Shown: positions 53,989 through 62,769 of the stretch, in pieces
Position numbering within the stretch: the stretch's first letter is position 1
Layout: every line of letters starts with the position of its first letter
DNA from: Pseudomonas botevensis
Lineage (GTDB): Bacteria > Pseudomonadota > Gammaproteobacteria > Pseudomonadales > Pseudomonadaceae
Length of the DNA: 64,000 nucleotides
Reading direction: 5' to 3'
Assembly: GCF_019145475.1 (NCBI RefSeq)
Contig: NZ_JAHTKI010000008.1
Location: 62,001 to 126,000 of the forward strand
Translations under genes and position numbers: made by a program
Notes under the pieces: generated by a model
What the model was told of the DNA's origin: nothing
What the model saw: the letters and a program-made list of their open reading frames with translations, nothing else
The model's database searches: none

Positions 53989-54750
53989 CTAGGCGATGTG
54001 GCGCCAGTCGAGCCCTGAATCTTGATCGGCCAGTTGCAGCCAGTCCGGGTCGCACCCGAGGGTGTCGACAAAACATTGCCGGGCCAGCTGCGGCAGGTTG
54101 TTCTTGCTGCTCAGATGGGCCAGGACCAGATGTTGCAGCCCCTGCCAGCCCAACTCGGCCACCAGGAATGCCGCCTGATGGTTGTTCAAATGTCCCAGCT
54201 CACCGCCCACCCGCTGCTTGAGAAAGTACGGGTAATGACCGCGCGCCAGCATGTCCCGGCAATGGTTGGACTCGATCATCAATGCATCGAGATCCCGATA
54301 ACCTTCCAGCACCCGCTCGCAGTAGGAGCCCAGGTCAGTCAGCAGGCCGAAGCGCCGCTGCTCGCGATCACTGAACACGTACTGGGTCGGCTCCTGTGCA
54401 TCGTGGGCCACGGCAATGACCTCGATATCCAGTGCGCCGATTCGCAGTTGCTCGCCACCGGCCAGAAAACCTGTGGGTTCAATCGGTTTGCGCATCCCGC
54501 GCAGTGTGCCGCGACTGAGGTAGACCGGCAGATTGTAGCGCCGAGACAGCAAACCCACGCCATGCACGTGGTCGGCATGTTCGTGGGTCACAAGTATCGC
54601 GCTCAGTTGCGCCGGGTTCACACCCAGGCGCAACAGGCGTTTTTCGGTTTCCCGCAGGGAAAAACCACAATCCACCAGCACATACGTATCAGCACTGGCG
54701 ATCAGCGTGCCGTTCCCTTGGCTACCGCTGCCGAGAACGGCAAAACGCAT
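53989..54750 (-). CDS. MBL-fold metallo-hydrolase
   Basis: This 253-residue metallo-beta-lactamase-fold protein has the metal motif THEHADHVHG and the N-terminal MRFAVLGSGSQGNGTLI. It resembles the YycJ/WalJ and PhnP-like hydrolases, which act on phosphodiesters or nucleic acids; the substrate here is unknown. It is encoded 4 bp after bamC, inside the conserved dapA-bamC-MBL-purC cluster of pseudomonads. Confidence 0.9.
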   Translation of the reverse strand: MRFAVLGSGSQGNGTLIASADTYVLVDCGFSLRETEKRLLRLGVNPAQLSAILVTHEHADHVHGVGLLSRRYNLPVYLSRGTLRGMRKPIEPTGFLAGGEQLRIGALDIEVIAVAHDAQEPTQYVFSDREQRRFGLLTDLGSYCERVLEGYRDLDALMIESNHCRDMLARGHYPYFLKQRVGGELGHLNNHQAAFLVAELGWQGLQHLVLAHLSSKNNLPQLARQCFVDTLGCDPDWLQLADQDSGLDWRHIA

Positions 54751-54754
54751 GGGA

Positions 54755-55870
54755 TCAGCCCAGGTTGTCCTGAATCACGCTCAACACTTTGCGGGCCACT
54801 TCGGCCGGCGCGACGGTGTTGATGTTTTTCTCGACGGTAACCTGAACGTTCTCGCCCACCTTGCTCAGGCGAACCTGATAACGCTCGGCACGGGCTTCAA
54901 CTTCTTCCTTGCTCGGCGCGCTGCCGAACAGGCTGCTGAAGAAACCAGGCTTCTCGTCTTTCTTCTCGGCCTTTTCGGACAAGTTGATGTAGTACAGGCC
55001 CAGGCTGCGGTTGATGTCTTCAACGCGCCACTCGCCTTGCTCCAGTGCGCGACCGACGCTCGACCAGGCACGATCCAGATCGGAACCGACGTTCAACACC
55101 GGGTTGCCGCTGCCGTCTTCGCTCAGGCTGACGCGGCTCGGGGCATCGAAATCACGCGAAGCCAGCATCGACACCGAACCGCCCTTCTCGGCGTTACGGC
55201 TCATGCTCGCGAGCATGTCGTCGACCAGTGTCGCGTCCAGGCCGGTATTGACCGAACGGTTGGTGAAGGCCACATCGGCGGTGCTGCCTGCAGGACGCTC
55301 GGCGCTGACCACGTAGACTTCACTGGTGTTGCGCTGCACGCCTGGCTCGATGCGCACGCGCACGCGGGTTTCGCTGTCGCTGCTGACGCCGGCAGCGCTC
55401 AGGCGCTTGGCGACGGCGGCGGACAATTCGTCCGAACGCTGCCAGGTGGTGGTGAACTCGCCGGTTTGCGGACGCTGTTCATCCAGACGGAAACCGTTGT
55501 CCTGGAAGAACTGCAAAGCCACTGGCCAGACTTCGGCCGGCGGATGCTGGGCCATGACCCAACGCGAATCACCGCTCTTCTGCAGCGAGTAGTCGCTGGC
55601 ATCGGCGATGGCCGACAACGGTTGCGGACGCGGAACCACGTACTCGCCGGTAGCGGTATCGTCGGCTACGTTGCGCGGGATCGGCAGCAGCGGATCCAGA
55701 CGCTTGGAGGTGCTGACATCCGGCGGCAGTTGCATCGGTGCGGTCTGTTTCGCTTCCAGATAATCGCTGCCACGATCACGGAAATAGCCTTCCGGACCCC
55801 AGATCCATCCGCAGCCACTGGTGCTGGAGATAATCAAGGCAAGTGCGGAAAGTCCGGCCATTCGCTTCAT
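54755..55870 (-). CDS. bamC: Outer-membrane assembly factor BamC
   Basis: This 371-residue lipoprotein has a signal peptide ending in a lipobox at Cys20 (ISSTSGC). Two helix-grip domains (about 100-205 and 240-371) follow an unstructured N-terminal stretch, as in E. coli BamC. It is part of the BAM complex that inserts beta-barrels. The start at 55870 follows GAGGAAG. It lies 17 bp downstream of dapA. Confidence 0.93.
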   Translation of the reverse strand: MKRMAGLSALALIISSTSGCGWIWGPEGYFRDRGSDYLEAKQTAPMQLPPDVSTSKRLDPLLPIPRNVADDTATGEYVVPRPQPLSAIADASDYSLQKSGDSRWVMAQHPPAEVWPVALQFFQDNGFRLDEQRPQTGEFTTTWQRSDELSAAVAKRLSAAGVSSDSETRVRVRIEPGVQRNTSEVYVVSAERPAGSTADVAFTNRSVNTGLDATLVDDMLASMSRNAEKGGSVSMLASRDFDAPSRVSLSEDGSGNPVLNVGSDLDRAWSSVGRALEQGEWRVEDINRSLGLYYINLSEKAEKKDEKPGFFSSLFGSAPSKEEVEARAERYQVRLSKVGENVQVTVEKNINTVAPAEVARKVLSVIQDNLG

Positions 55871-55887
55871 GCGTTGTACTTCCTCAA

Positions 55888-56766
55888 TTAAACCAGGACG
55901 CTGCACTGGCGCAGGGCCGAGCGCAGCGTTTCATGACAAGGAGCGCTCAGCCAGGTCAGCGGCAGGCGGATGCCTTGGTGCATCAGGCCCATTTCGACCA
56001 AAGCCCACTTCACCGGAATCGGGTTGGCTTCGATGAACAGGTCCTTGTGCAGCGGCATCAGTTTTTCGTTGATGGCCCGTGCGGTTTCGGCGTCGCCCTT
56101 GAGCGCGGCCTCGCACAGGTCGGCCATTTCGCGCGGGGCGACGTTGGCGGTGACGGAGATGTTGCCTTTACCGCCGAGCAGGATCAGCTCGACTGCGGTC
56201 GGATCATCGCCGGACAGCACGATGAAGTCCTTGCTCACGCCGTCGATGATCGCCTTGGCGCGTTTCAGGTCGCCGGTGGCTTCCTTGATGCCGATGATGT
56301 TCGGCACGGTGGACAGGCGAATCACGGTCTCGGCCTGCATGTCGCAGGACGTGCGGCCAGGAACGTTGTAGAGAATCTGCGGGATGTCGACCGCTTCGGC
56401 GATGTGCTTGAAGTGCTGGTACAGGCCTTCCTGGGTCGGCTTGTTGTAGTACGGGACCACCAGCAGGCAGGCATCGGCGCCGGCTTCCTTGGCATTGCGG
56501 GTCAGCTCGACGGCTTCGCGGGTCGAGTTGGCGCCGGTGCCGGCGATGACCGGAATGCGGCCATTGACCTGTTTGACCACGGCTTTGATGACGGCAATGT
56601 GTTCTTCTACATCAAGCGTGGCCGACTCGCCGGTAGTACCGACCGCGACAATGGCATGGGTGCCGTTCTTGAGATGGAAGTCCACGAGTTTGCTGAGGCT
56701 GTCCCAGTCAAGACGCCCTTGTGCATCCATGGGTGTGACCAGTGCCACCATACTGCCCGCAATCAT
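55888..56766 (-). CDS. dapA: 4-hydroxy-tetrahydrodipicolinate synthase
   Basis: This 292-residue TIM-barrel aldolase condenses pyruvate with aspartate semialdehyde, the first step of lysine and diaminopimelate synthesis. Lys161 ([10 protein letters not shown]) forms the Schiff base; Tyr133 ([10 protein letters not shown]) and Thr44-Thr45 (VGTTGESAT) complete the relay. The start at 56766 has CAGGAG upstream. It leads the operon with bamC, an MBL hydrolase and purC. Confidence 0.97.
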   Translation of the reverse strand: MIAGSMVALVTPMDAQGRLDWDSLSKLVDFHLKNGTHAIVAVGTTGESATLDVEEHIAVIKAVVKQVNGRIPVIAGTGANSTREAVELTRNAKEAGADACLLVVPYYNKPTQEGLYQHFKHIAEAVDIPQILYNVPGRTSCDMQAETVIRLSTVPNIIGIKEATGDLKRAKAIIDGVSKDFIVLSGDDPTAVELILLGGKGNISVTANVAPREMADLCEAALKGDAETARAINEKLMPLHKDLFIEANPIPVKWALVEMGLMHQGIRLPLTWLSAPCHETLRSALRQCSVLV

Positions 56767-57094
56767 GAAACCGCTCCTGCCGGAAAAAGAGAGCGGTAAT
56801 GGTACTGGCGCCAAGATGCTTGCACAAGCGAAGTACTGCGCCGTCGGCATTCCCCTTGGCGCCGCTTTTCGCTACCCTTCAGACTTTGATCGGTATCGAT
56901 CAGCTTGTACGCCGGGTTCCAGCCTCCCCTTTCGGCCTTCCAGGCCCCGTTCCAGCGTTGCTTTCGCGCGCTCCCGCTATTATTGGAGCAGTTGCGAGCC
57001 GCGAGCCGGGGTTTTCTGAACGGGCACGCACAGGCGCCTCCCGACGGCCAACGCCCGTCAACCTACCGACCGCTCATCGCTTTAGGAATGCTGC
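56767..57094. other. Divergent promoter region dapA / gcvR
   Basis: These 328 bp hold no gene. They probably contain the two divergent promoters; a TATTAT box at 56978-56983 is a candidate -10 element toward gcvR, but its best -35 (TTGCTT, 56958-56963) is only 14 bp away. AGGAAT just before 57095 serves gcvR. Confidence 0.45.
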
Positions 57095-57655
57095 ATGTCC
57101 ACCCCCACAGTTCGCGAACAATTCCTTGTCATCAGTGCCCTCGGCGCCAACCCCATGGAGCTGACCAACGTCCTGTGCCGCGCCAGCCATGAAAACCGCT
57201 GCGCCGTGGTCACCTCTCGCCTGACCCGTCACGGCGAATGCAGCGCGCTGGTACTCGAAGTCTCCGGCAGCTGGGACGCCCTGGCGCGCCTCGAAGGCAG
57301 CCTGCCGACCCTGGCCAAACGTCATGCGTTCACGGTCAACGTGGTGCGCAGCGCCGCCCTGGAGAATCGCCCGCACGCGTTGCCGTACGTGGCTTACGTC
57401 AGCGCCGCGTACCGTCCGGACATCATCAATGAACTGTGCCAGTTCTTCATGGATCACAGCGTCGAGCTGGAAAACCTGACCTGCGACACCTATCAGGCAC
57501 CGCAGACCGGCGGCACCATGCTCAACGCCACGTTTACCGTGACTCTGCCGGCCGGCACCCAGATCAGCTGGCTGCGCGATCAGTTCCTGGACTTCGCCGA
57601 TGCAATGAACCTGGATGCCCTGATCGAACCGTGGCGCCCACAGAACCCAATGTAA
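57095..57655 (+). CDS. gcvR: Glycine cleavage system regulator GcvR
   Basis: This 186-residue protein has two ACT domains (about 8-80 and 95-175). The N-terminal EQFLVISALGANPMELTNVL and later YVAYVSAAYRPDIINELCQF fit GcvR. In E. coli GcvR binds glycine and antagonises GcvA, controlling the glycine cleavage operon. Here it is followed after 10 bp by bcp, and this arrangement is conserved in Pseudomonas. Confidence 0.9.
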   Translation: MSTPTVREQFLVISALGANPMELTNVLCRASHENRCAVVTSRLTRHGECSALVLEVSGSWDALARLEGSLPTLAKRHAFTVNVVRSAALENRPHALPYVAYVSAAYRPDIINELCQFFMDHSVELENLTCDTYQAPQTGGTMLNATFTVTLPAGTQISWLRDQFLDFADAMNLDALIEPWRPQNPM

Positions 57656-57665
57656 GGAAGCTTTC

Positions 57666-58139
57666 ATGGCCGTAGCTATCGATCAACCGGTTGCCGACTT
57701 CCAAGCACCTGCCACCAGCGGGCAGACCGTCAGCCTTTCCGCCCTCAAGGGCCAGCAAGTGGTGATCTACTTCTACCCGAAGGACAGCACCCCCGGCTGC
57801 ACCACCGAAGGCCAGGGCTTTCGTGACCAGTACGCGGCGTTCAAGGCTGCCAACACGGAAATCTTCGGCATCTCCCGCGACAGCCTGAAGTCCCATGAGA
57901 ACTTCAAGTGCAAGCAGGAGTTTCCGTTCGAGCTGATCAGCGACAAGGACGAAGCCGTCTGCCAATTGTTCGACGTGATCAAGCTGAAAAAACTCTACGG
58001 CAAGGAATACCTGGGCGTGGATCGCAGCACGTTCCTGATCGACAAGAACGGCGTACTGCGCCAGGAATGGCGTGGCGTGAAAGTGCCGGGCCATGTGGAC
58101 GCGGTTCTGGCGGCGGCTCAGGCGCTGAACAAGGCCTGA
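57666..58139 (+). CDS. bcp: Peroxiredoxin Bcp (PrxQ type)
   Basis: This 157-residue thiol peroxidase has its peroxidatic Cys45 in YPKDSTPGCTTEGQ. The position used as resolving Cys in E. coli Bcp (Cys50) is Gln here, while Cys82 (HENFKCKQEF) is suitably placed for the alternative PrxQ arrangement seen in Xylella (Cys47-Cys83). It removes H2O2 and organic peroxides in the cytoplasm. It is co-transcribed with gcvR. Confidence 0.94.
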   Translation: MAVAIDQPVADFQAPATSGQTVSLSALKGQQVVIYFYPKDSTPGCTTEGQGFRDQYAAFKAANTEIFGISRDSLKSHENFKCKQEFPFELISDKDEAVCQLFDVIKLKKLYGKEYLGVDRSTFLIDKNGVLRQEWRGVKVPGHVDAVLAAAQALNKA

Positions 58140-58145
58140 CGCTAT

Positions 58146-58166
58146 CGGCGCCCTTGCGGGGCGCCG
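58146..58166. terminator. Hairpin between bcp and perM
   Basis: A perfect 8-bp stem CGGCGCCC/GGGCGCCG (58146-58153 against 58159-58166) with a 5-nt loop is followed by a pyrimidine-rich CCTTCCCT. It lies between two convergent genes. Confidence 0.6.
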
Positions 58167-58173
58167 CCTTCCC

Positions 58174-59244
58174 TCAAAGCAGCGGCGCCACCACCGGCTC
58201 CTTGCGCGGCCAGGCATCCAGTACAGCCTTGAACAGCGTCGCCAGGGGTATCGCAAAGAACACGCCCCAGAATCCCCACAACCCGCCAAACAACAGCACC
58301 GCGCAGATAATTGCCACCGGGTGCAGGTTGACCGCTTCGGAAAACAGCAACGGCACCAGCACGTTGCCGTCCAGGGTCTGGATAATCCCGTAGACCGCCA
58401 TCAAGTAGATGAACTGATCGCTCCAGCCCCACTGGAACAGGGCAATCAGCGTCACCGGCACCGTCACCACAACCGCCCCGACGTAGGGCACGACCACCGA
58501 AACCCCGACCAGCAACGCCAGCAAGGCTGCGTAGTTCAGCCCGAGGGCGACGAAGGCGATATAGGTCACACCGCCACAGATCACGATCTCGATGACTTTG
58601 CCGCGAATGTAGTTGGCGATCTGCCGGTTCATTTCCTCGGCGACCCGGGTAATCAGCGCCCGCTCACGCGGCAAATAGCCGCGCACCCACTCACCGATCA
58701 TCACCCGATCCTTGAGAAAGAAGAACACCAGGATCGGCACCAGAACCAGATAGATCATGATGTTCACCAGCAGCGGCAGGCTCGATAACGAGAAGGTCAG
58801 CGCCCACTGGCCGAACTTGCCGATCTCGCCACGCGCCGCTTCGATGGCTTGCAGCACCTGCTCATCGGACACCAGATGTGGGTAGCGCTCTGGCAACAGC
58901 AGCAGCAACGATTGCCACTTGGCGAGCATGCCCGGCAATTCGTTGAACAGCGTGGTCAACTGATGCCAGAGCAGCGGCAACACCACCACGATAAACAGCA
59001 TCAGTACGCCCATGAACAGCGCGAACACCAGACCGACCGCCGCACCGCCAGGCATCCGCCAACGCTCGAGCGTCACCACCAGCCCCTGCATCAGGTAGGC
59101 CAGTACCATGCCTGCCAGCACTGGCGCGAGCATGCCGCCGAGCGTCAGCACGGCGGTGAACGCGAGGAACAACAGGACCGCCAGCACCACGGCTTCTTCG
59201 TCGGAGAAGTAGCGCTGAAACCAGTCGCGTAACACTTTGAACAT
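58174..59244 (-). CDS. perM: AI-2E family transporter (PerM-like)
   Basis: This 356-residue inner-membrane protein with about seven or eight helices has the family signatures LVPILVFFFLKDRVMIGEWV, SVVVPYVGAVVVTVPVTLIA and VLLFGGLWGFWGVFFAIPLA. Members export small molecules or act as Na+/H+ antiporters; E. coli PerM itself is of unclear role. It is encoded 33 bp after tusA on the same strand. Confidence 0.88.
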   Translation of the reverse strand: MFKVLRDWFQRYFSDEEAVVLAVLLFLAFTAVLTLGGMLAPVLAGMVLAYLMQGLVVTLERWRMPGGAAVGLVFALFMGVLMLFIVVVLPLLWHQLTTLFNELPGMLAKWQSLLLLLPERYPHLVSDEQVLQAIEAARGEIGKFGQWALTFSLSSLPLLVNIMIYLVLVPILVFFFLKDRVMIGEWVRGYLPRERALITRVAEEMNRQIANYIRGKVIEIVICGGVTYIAFVALGLNYAALLALLVGVSVVVPYVGAVVVTVPVTLIALFQWGWSDQFIYLMAVYGIIQTLDGNVLVPLLFSEAVNLHPVAIICAVLLFGGLWGFWGVFFAIPLATLFKAVLDAWPRKEPVVAPLL

Positions 59245-59277
59245 TAATAATCCTTAGGGCTTTTCACGCAGTCGGGT

Positions 59278-59517
59278 TCAGGCTTTTTTCAACCAGTAAC
59301 GGTAGACGCCCGCCTCGTCTTCCTCACGCAGCAGCGTATGACCGGCCAATCGGGCAAAGGTGCGGAAGTCGCGCTGCGACCCGGCATCCGTGGCGATCAC
59401 CTTGAGTACGGCACCGCTGGGCAGCTTGTTGAGCTCCATCTTGGCCTTGAGCAACGGCAACGGGCAATTCAAGCCACTGGCGTCCAGTTCACAGTCATGG
59501 GCTACAGCGTCAGTCAT
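59278..59517 (-). CDS. tusA: Sulfur carrier protein TusA
   Basis: This 79-residue protein has the active Cys18 in LDASGLNCPLPLLKAKMELN, matching Cys19 of E. coli TusA. It accepts persulfide sulfur from IscS and passes it on for 2-thiouridine in tRNA and for molybdenum cofactor enzymes. In P. aeruginosa the homologue (PA1006) affects molybdenum homeostasis and biofilm growth. GGAG precedes the ATG. Confidence 0.93.
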   Translation of the reverse strand: MTDAVAHDCELDASGLNCPLPLLKAKMELNKLPSGAVLKVIATDAGSQRDFRTFARLAGHTLLREEDEAGVYRYWLKKA

Positions 59518-59615
59518 TGCATCACTCCGGGGCAGGTGGTCGGGCTGCCTAGAATATCTGGTCGCAAGCCCGGTGTCCGGCTACAGTAAGGTCTTTGTCG
59601 ACTAAGGCTTTGTGC

Positions 59616-61049
59616 ATGACTTTTTTGCGCCCTACCCTGCTGACGCTCGCTTGCCTGCTCGCCTCACCGGGCTTCGCCGACGACCTGCCGTCACTCGGTG
59701 ACGCCAGCTCTGCCATCGTCTCCCCGCAGCAGGAATACCAGCTGGGCCGCGCCTGGCTGGCCATGCTGCGCAGCCAGGTCTCGCAACTCAACGACCCGCA
59801 ACTCAAGGACTACGTCGAGTCCAGTGTCTACAAGCTGGTGGAAACCAGCCAGGTCACCGACCGGCGTCTTGAGTTCATCCTGATCAACAGCCCGCAACTC
59901 AACGCCTTCGCCGCACCGGGCGGGATTGTCGGGGTCAACGGTGGACTGTTCCTCAACGCACAGACCGAAGGCGAATACGCCTCGGTACTCGCTCACGAAT
60001 TGGCGCACTTGTCGCAGCGACATTTCGCACGTGGAGTCGAGGCTTCGCAGCGGATGCAGGTGCCGATGATGGCGGCGCTGCTGGCCGGGATCGTCATTGC
60101 GGCGGCCGGTGGCGGCGATGCCGGGATCGCGACCATCGCCGGCACCCAGGCGGCGGCAATCCAGTCGCAACGAACCTTCTCGCGCCAGAACGAACAGGAA
60201 GCCGACCGTATCGGCATCCTCAACCTGGAAAAGGCCGGGTATGACCCGCGTTCGATGCCGACCATGTTCGAACGCTTGATGCGTCAATATCGCTTCGACG
60301 CCAAACCGCCGGAATTCCTGTTGACTCACCCGGTCACCGAATCGCGGATCGCCGACACCCGCAACCGCGCCGAACAGGCGCCACCGGGCGGTATCGAAGA
60401 CAGCATGCGCTATCAACTGATCCGCGCGCGGGTGCAATTGACCTACGAAGAAACCCCGGGCCTGGGCGCCAAGCGCTTCCGTGCGCAACTCGACGAAAAC
60501 CCGAAAAACGATGTGGCCCGCTACGGCCTGGCGATCGCCCAGATCAAGGGTGGCCAGTTGAACGAAGCTCGGGAAAACCTCAAGCCACTGCTGGCGAAGT
60601 CACCGAACGAAATCATCTACAACCTCGCTCAGGTCGATCTGGACATCACCAACAATCGCCTGGCGGACGCCCAATCGCGGGTCGACCGGATGCTCACGCA
60701 GTATCCGGGGAACTATCCGCTGAACCAGGTACGGGTCGACCTGCTGCTGAAGCAGAACCGCACTGCGGACGCCGAAAAGGCGCTGGATGCCCTGCTCAAG
60801 TCGCGCCCGGACGACCCGGACGTGTGGTATCAGGTGGCGGAAACCCGTGGCCTGTCCGGCAACATCATCGGCCTGCATCAGGCGCGAGCGGAATACTTTG
60901 CGCTGGTTGGCGACTACAAACAGGCCATCCAGCAATTGGATTTCGCCAAGCGCAAGGCCAGCGGCAACTTCCCGCTGTCGTCGCGTATCGATGCCCGTCA
61001 GCGCGAATTGATGGAGCAGGAACGGATGATCAAGGACATGATGGGCTGA
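59616..61049 (+). CDS. bepA: M48 metalloprotease with TPR domain (BepA-like)
   Basis: This 477-residue periplasmic protein has a signal peptide (about 1-22), an M48 zinc protease domain with H127-E-x2-H131 (LAHELAHLSQRH) and Glu in NEQEADRIGIL, and C-terminal TPR repeats from about residue 280. In E. coli BepA degrades or chaperones misassembled LptD and other barrels at the BAM complex. The start at 59616 is fixed by the signal peptide. It is divergent from tusA and convergent with mucD. Confidence 0.9.
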   Translation: MTFLRPTLLTLACLLASPGFADDLPSLGDASSAIVSPQQEYQLGRAWLAMLRSQVSQLNDPQLKDYVESSVYKLVETSQVTDRRLEFILINSPQLNAFAAPGGIVGVNGGLFLNAQTEGEYASVLAHELAHLSQRHFARGVEASQRMQVPMMAALLAGIVIAAAGGGDAGIATIAGTQAAAIQSQRTFSRQNEQEADRIGILNLEKAGYDPRSMPTMFERLMRQYRFDAKPPEFLLTHPVTESRIADTRNRAEQAPPGGIEDSMRYQLIRARVQLTYEETPGLGAKRFRAQLDENPKNDVARYGLAIAQIKGGQLNEARENLKPLLAKSPNEIIYNLAQVDLDITNNRLADAQSRVDRMLTQYPGNYPLNQVRVDLLLKQNRTADAEKALDALLKSRPDDPDVWYQVAETRGLSGNIIGLHQARAEYFALVGDYKQAIQQLDFAKRKASGNFPLSSRIDARQRELMEQERMIKDMMG

Positions 61050-61078
61050 ACCAGAGCCGGAGCCAAAAGCTCCAGGCA

Positions 61079-61110
61079 TAAAAAAACCGCCTCTTTCGAG
61101 GCGGTTTTCA
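61079..61110. terminator. Bidirectional Rho-independent terminator
   Basis: A perfect 9-bp stem AACCGCCTC/GAGGCGGTT (61085-61093 against 61098-61106) has a TTTC loop. An A-run to the left and TT(CA)TTT to the right serve the M48 gene and mucD, which converge on it. Confidence 0.9.
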
Positions 61111-61131
61111 TTTACTCAACCGACAACCGGA

Positions 61132-62562
61132 TCATTCAGCCAGTTTGAAGGTGATGAAGCTGGCGCGACCCTGGCGCAGGACACGCATCGACACCGAGCG
61201 GTTCTTCGGCAGCGCCTTGGCGATTTCCGCGAACTCTTTGGAAGAGCCGATCGCCTGGTTGTTCAGGTGAGTGATGATGTCACCCGGTTGCAGACCGATC
61301 AGGGCAGCCGGACCGTCCTGGACTTCCTTGATCACCACACCGCCCTTGAGGTCGTAGGTTTTCTTCTGCTCGGCGCTCAGCTCGCCGACCGAAACGCCCA
61401 GACGATTGCTGCTGGTTTCGGCGCTGGACTTCGGCAGGGCATCCAGCTCTTTGTCCTCGTCCGGAATCGCGCCAACCGTCAACTCGATGTTTTTGCGTTT
61501 GCCTTCACGAATGACTTCGAGATTGGCTTTGGCACCCGCCTTCAGCGCGCCGACCAGATGCGGCAGGTCAGCGGACATGACAATCGGCTGGCCGTTCATG
61601 CTCAGGATCACGTCGCCCACTTGCAGGCCGCCCTTGGCCGCCGGACCGTCATCCTGAATCTGCGCCACCAGCGCACCGGCCGGTTTCTCCAGACCGAACG
61701 ACTCGGCCAGATCCTTGTTCACTTCCTGAATGACGACGCCCAACCAGCCACGGCTGACCTTGCCTCCGCTTTTCAGCTGGTTGGAAACGTCCATGGCCAC
61801 ATCGATCGGAATCGCGAACGACACGCCCATGAAGCCACCAGAGCGGGTGTAGATCTGCGAGTTGATGCCGACCACTTCACCGTTCAGGTTGAACAGCGGG
61901 CCACCGGAGTTGCCCGGGTTGATCGGCACGTCGGTCTGGATGAACGGCACGTAGTTTTCGTTCGGCAGGCTGCGGCCGACGGCACTGACGATGCCTTGGG
62001 TGACGGTATGGTCGAAGCCGAACGGCGAACCGATCGCCACGACCCATTGGCCGGCTTTCAGATCCTGGGATTTGCCCAGTTTCAGCACCGGCAGGTCCTT
62101 GCCTTCGATTTTCAGCAGGGCTACGTCGGAACGCGGGTCGGTGCCGACCAGTTTGGCCTTCATCTCACTGCGATCAGCCAGACGAACAAGGATTTCGTCG
62201 GCATCGGCAATCACATGGTTGTTGGTCAGGATGTAGCCATCCGCCGAAATGATGAAGCCCGAACCCAGCGATTGCGCTTCACGCTGGCGATCGCCACGCG
62301 GGGAACGCGACTGCGGCGGCATGCCACGTTCGAAGAACTCGCGCAGCATCGGCGGCAAGCCTTCCAGATCCGGCATCTGCTGGTTCACTTTGCGGTCCGG
62401 CAGTTTCTGCGTGGTACTGATGTTCACCACCGCAGGCGAAGCCTGTTCGACCAGTTGGGTGAAATCGGGCAGTTCAGCCGCTTGAACGGCCGGCACCGCC
62501 TGACCGAGCACCAGCACGGTGGCGATAATGGAGAGATAAGACTTCAAGCTTGGTATCGACAT
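61132..62562 (-). CDS. mucD: Periplasmic serine protease MucD (DegP/DegQ-like)
   Basis: This 476-residue HtrA protein has a signal peptide (about 1-28), a trypsin-like domain with His116 (TNNHVIA), Asp146 (RSDVALLKI) and Ser219 (GNSGGPLF), and two PDZ domains (about 265-355 and 380-470). It degrades misfolded envelope proteins and keeps AlgU signalling low. The start at 62562 follows GGGAG. mucB lies upstream with no mucC between. Confidence 0.95.
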   Translation of the reverse strand: MSIPSLKSYLSIIATVLVLGQAVPAVQAAELPDFTQLVEQASPAVVNISTTQKLPDRKVNQQMPDLEGLPPMLREFFERGMPPQSRSPRGDRQREAQSLGSGFIISADGYILTNNHVIADADEILVRLADRSEMKAKLVGTDPRSDVALLKIEGKDLPVLKLGKSQDLKAGQWVVAIGSPFGFDHTVTQGIVSAVGRSLPNENYVPFIQTDVPINPGNSGGPLFNLNGEVVGINSQIYTRSGGFMGVSFAIPIDVAMDVSNQLKSGGKVSRGWLGVVIQEVNKDLAESFGLEKPAGALVAQIQDDGPAAKGGLQVGDVILSMNGQPIVMSADLPHLVGALKAGAKANLEVIREGKRKNIELTVGAIPDEDKELDALPKSSAETSSNRLGVSVGELSAEQKKTYDLKGGVVIKEVQDGPAALIGLQPGDIITHLNNQAIGSSKEFAEIAKALPKNRSVSMRVLRQGRASFITFKLAE

Positions 62563-62634
62563 ACAGCTCCCGTTACGACGAGCAGGGTTAAGCGATATGG
62601 AGCAAGGAACACCGGAAACCGCAGGCCGGCATTT

Positions 62635-62677
62635 TTGTTCCGGGAACAACAAACAAGGCCAGAGCCGAGAGGCTCTG
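62635..62677. promoter_or_regulatory. Palindrome and hairpin between mucB and mucD
   Basis: A perfect palindrome TTGTTCC-G-GGAACAA (62635-62649) lies next to a stem CAGAGCC-GAGA-GGCTCTG (62660-62677). On the minus strand the stem comes after the mucB stop and is followed by GCCTTGTTTGTTGTT, so it could be a weak terminator or attenuator, and the palindrome an operator for a separate mucD promoter. Confidence 0.45.
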
Positions 62678-62769
62678 ACCTATAAAAAATTTCCGGGTGA
62701 TTTGCAAATGAAAATGCTCAGCAAACATTTCTACGTCTCGACGACGATTGGGACACAGCTGGAATCAGC

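Noticed and set aside
61267..62685. A long plus-strand frame across mucD
   Set aside because: It is antisense to an intact HtrA protease with a full triad and two PDZ domains; no domain was found in the shadow frame.
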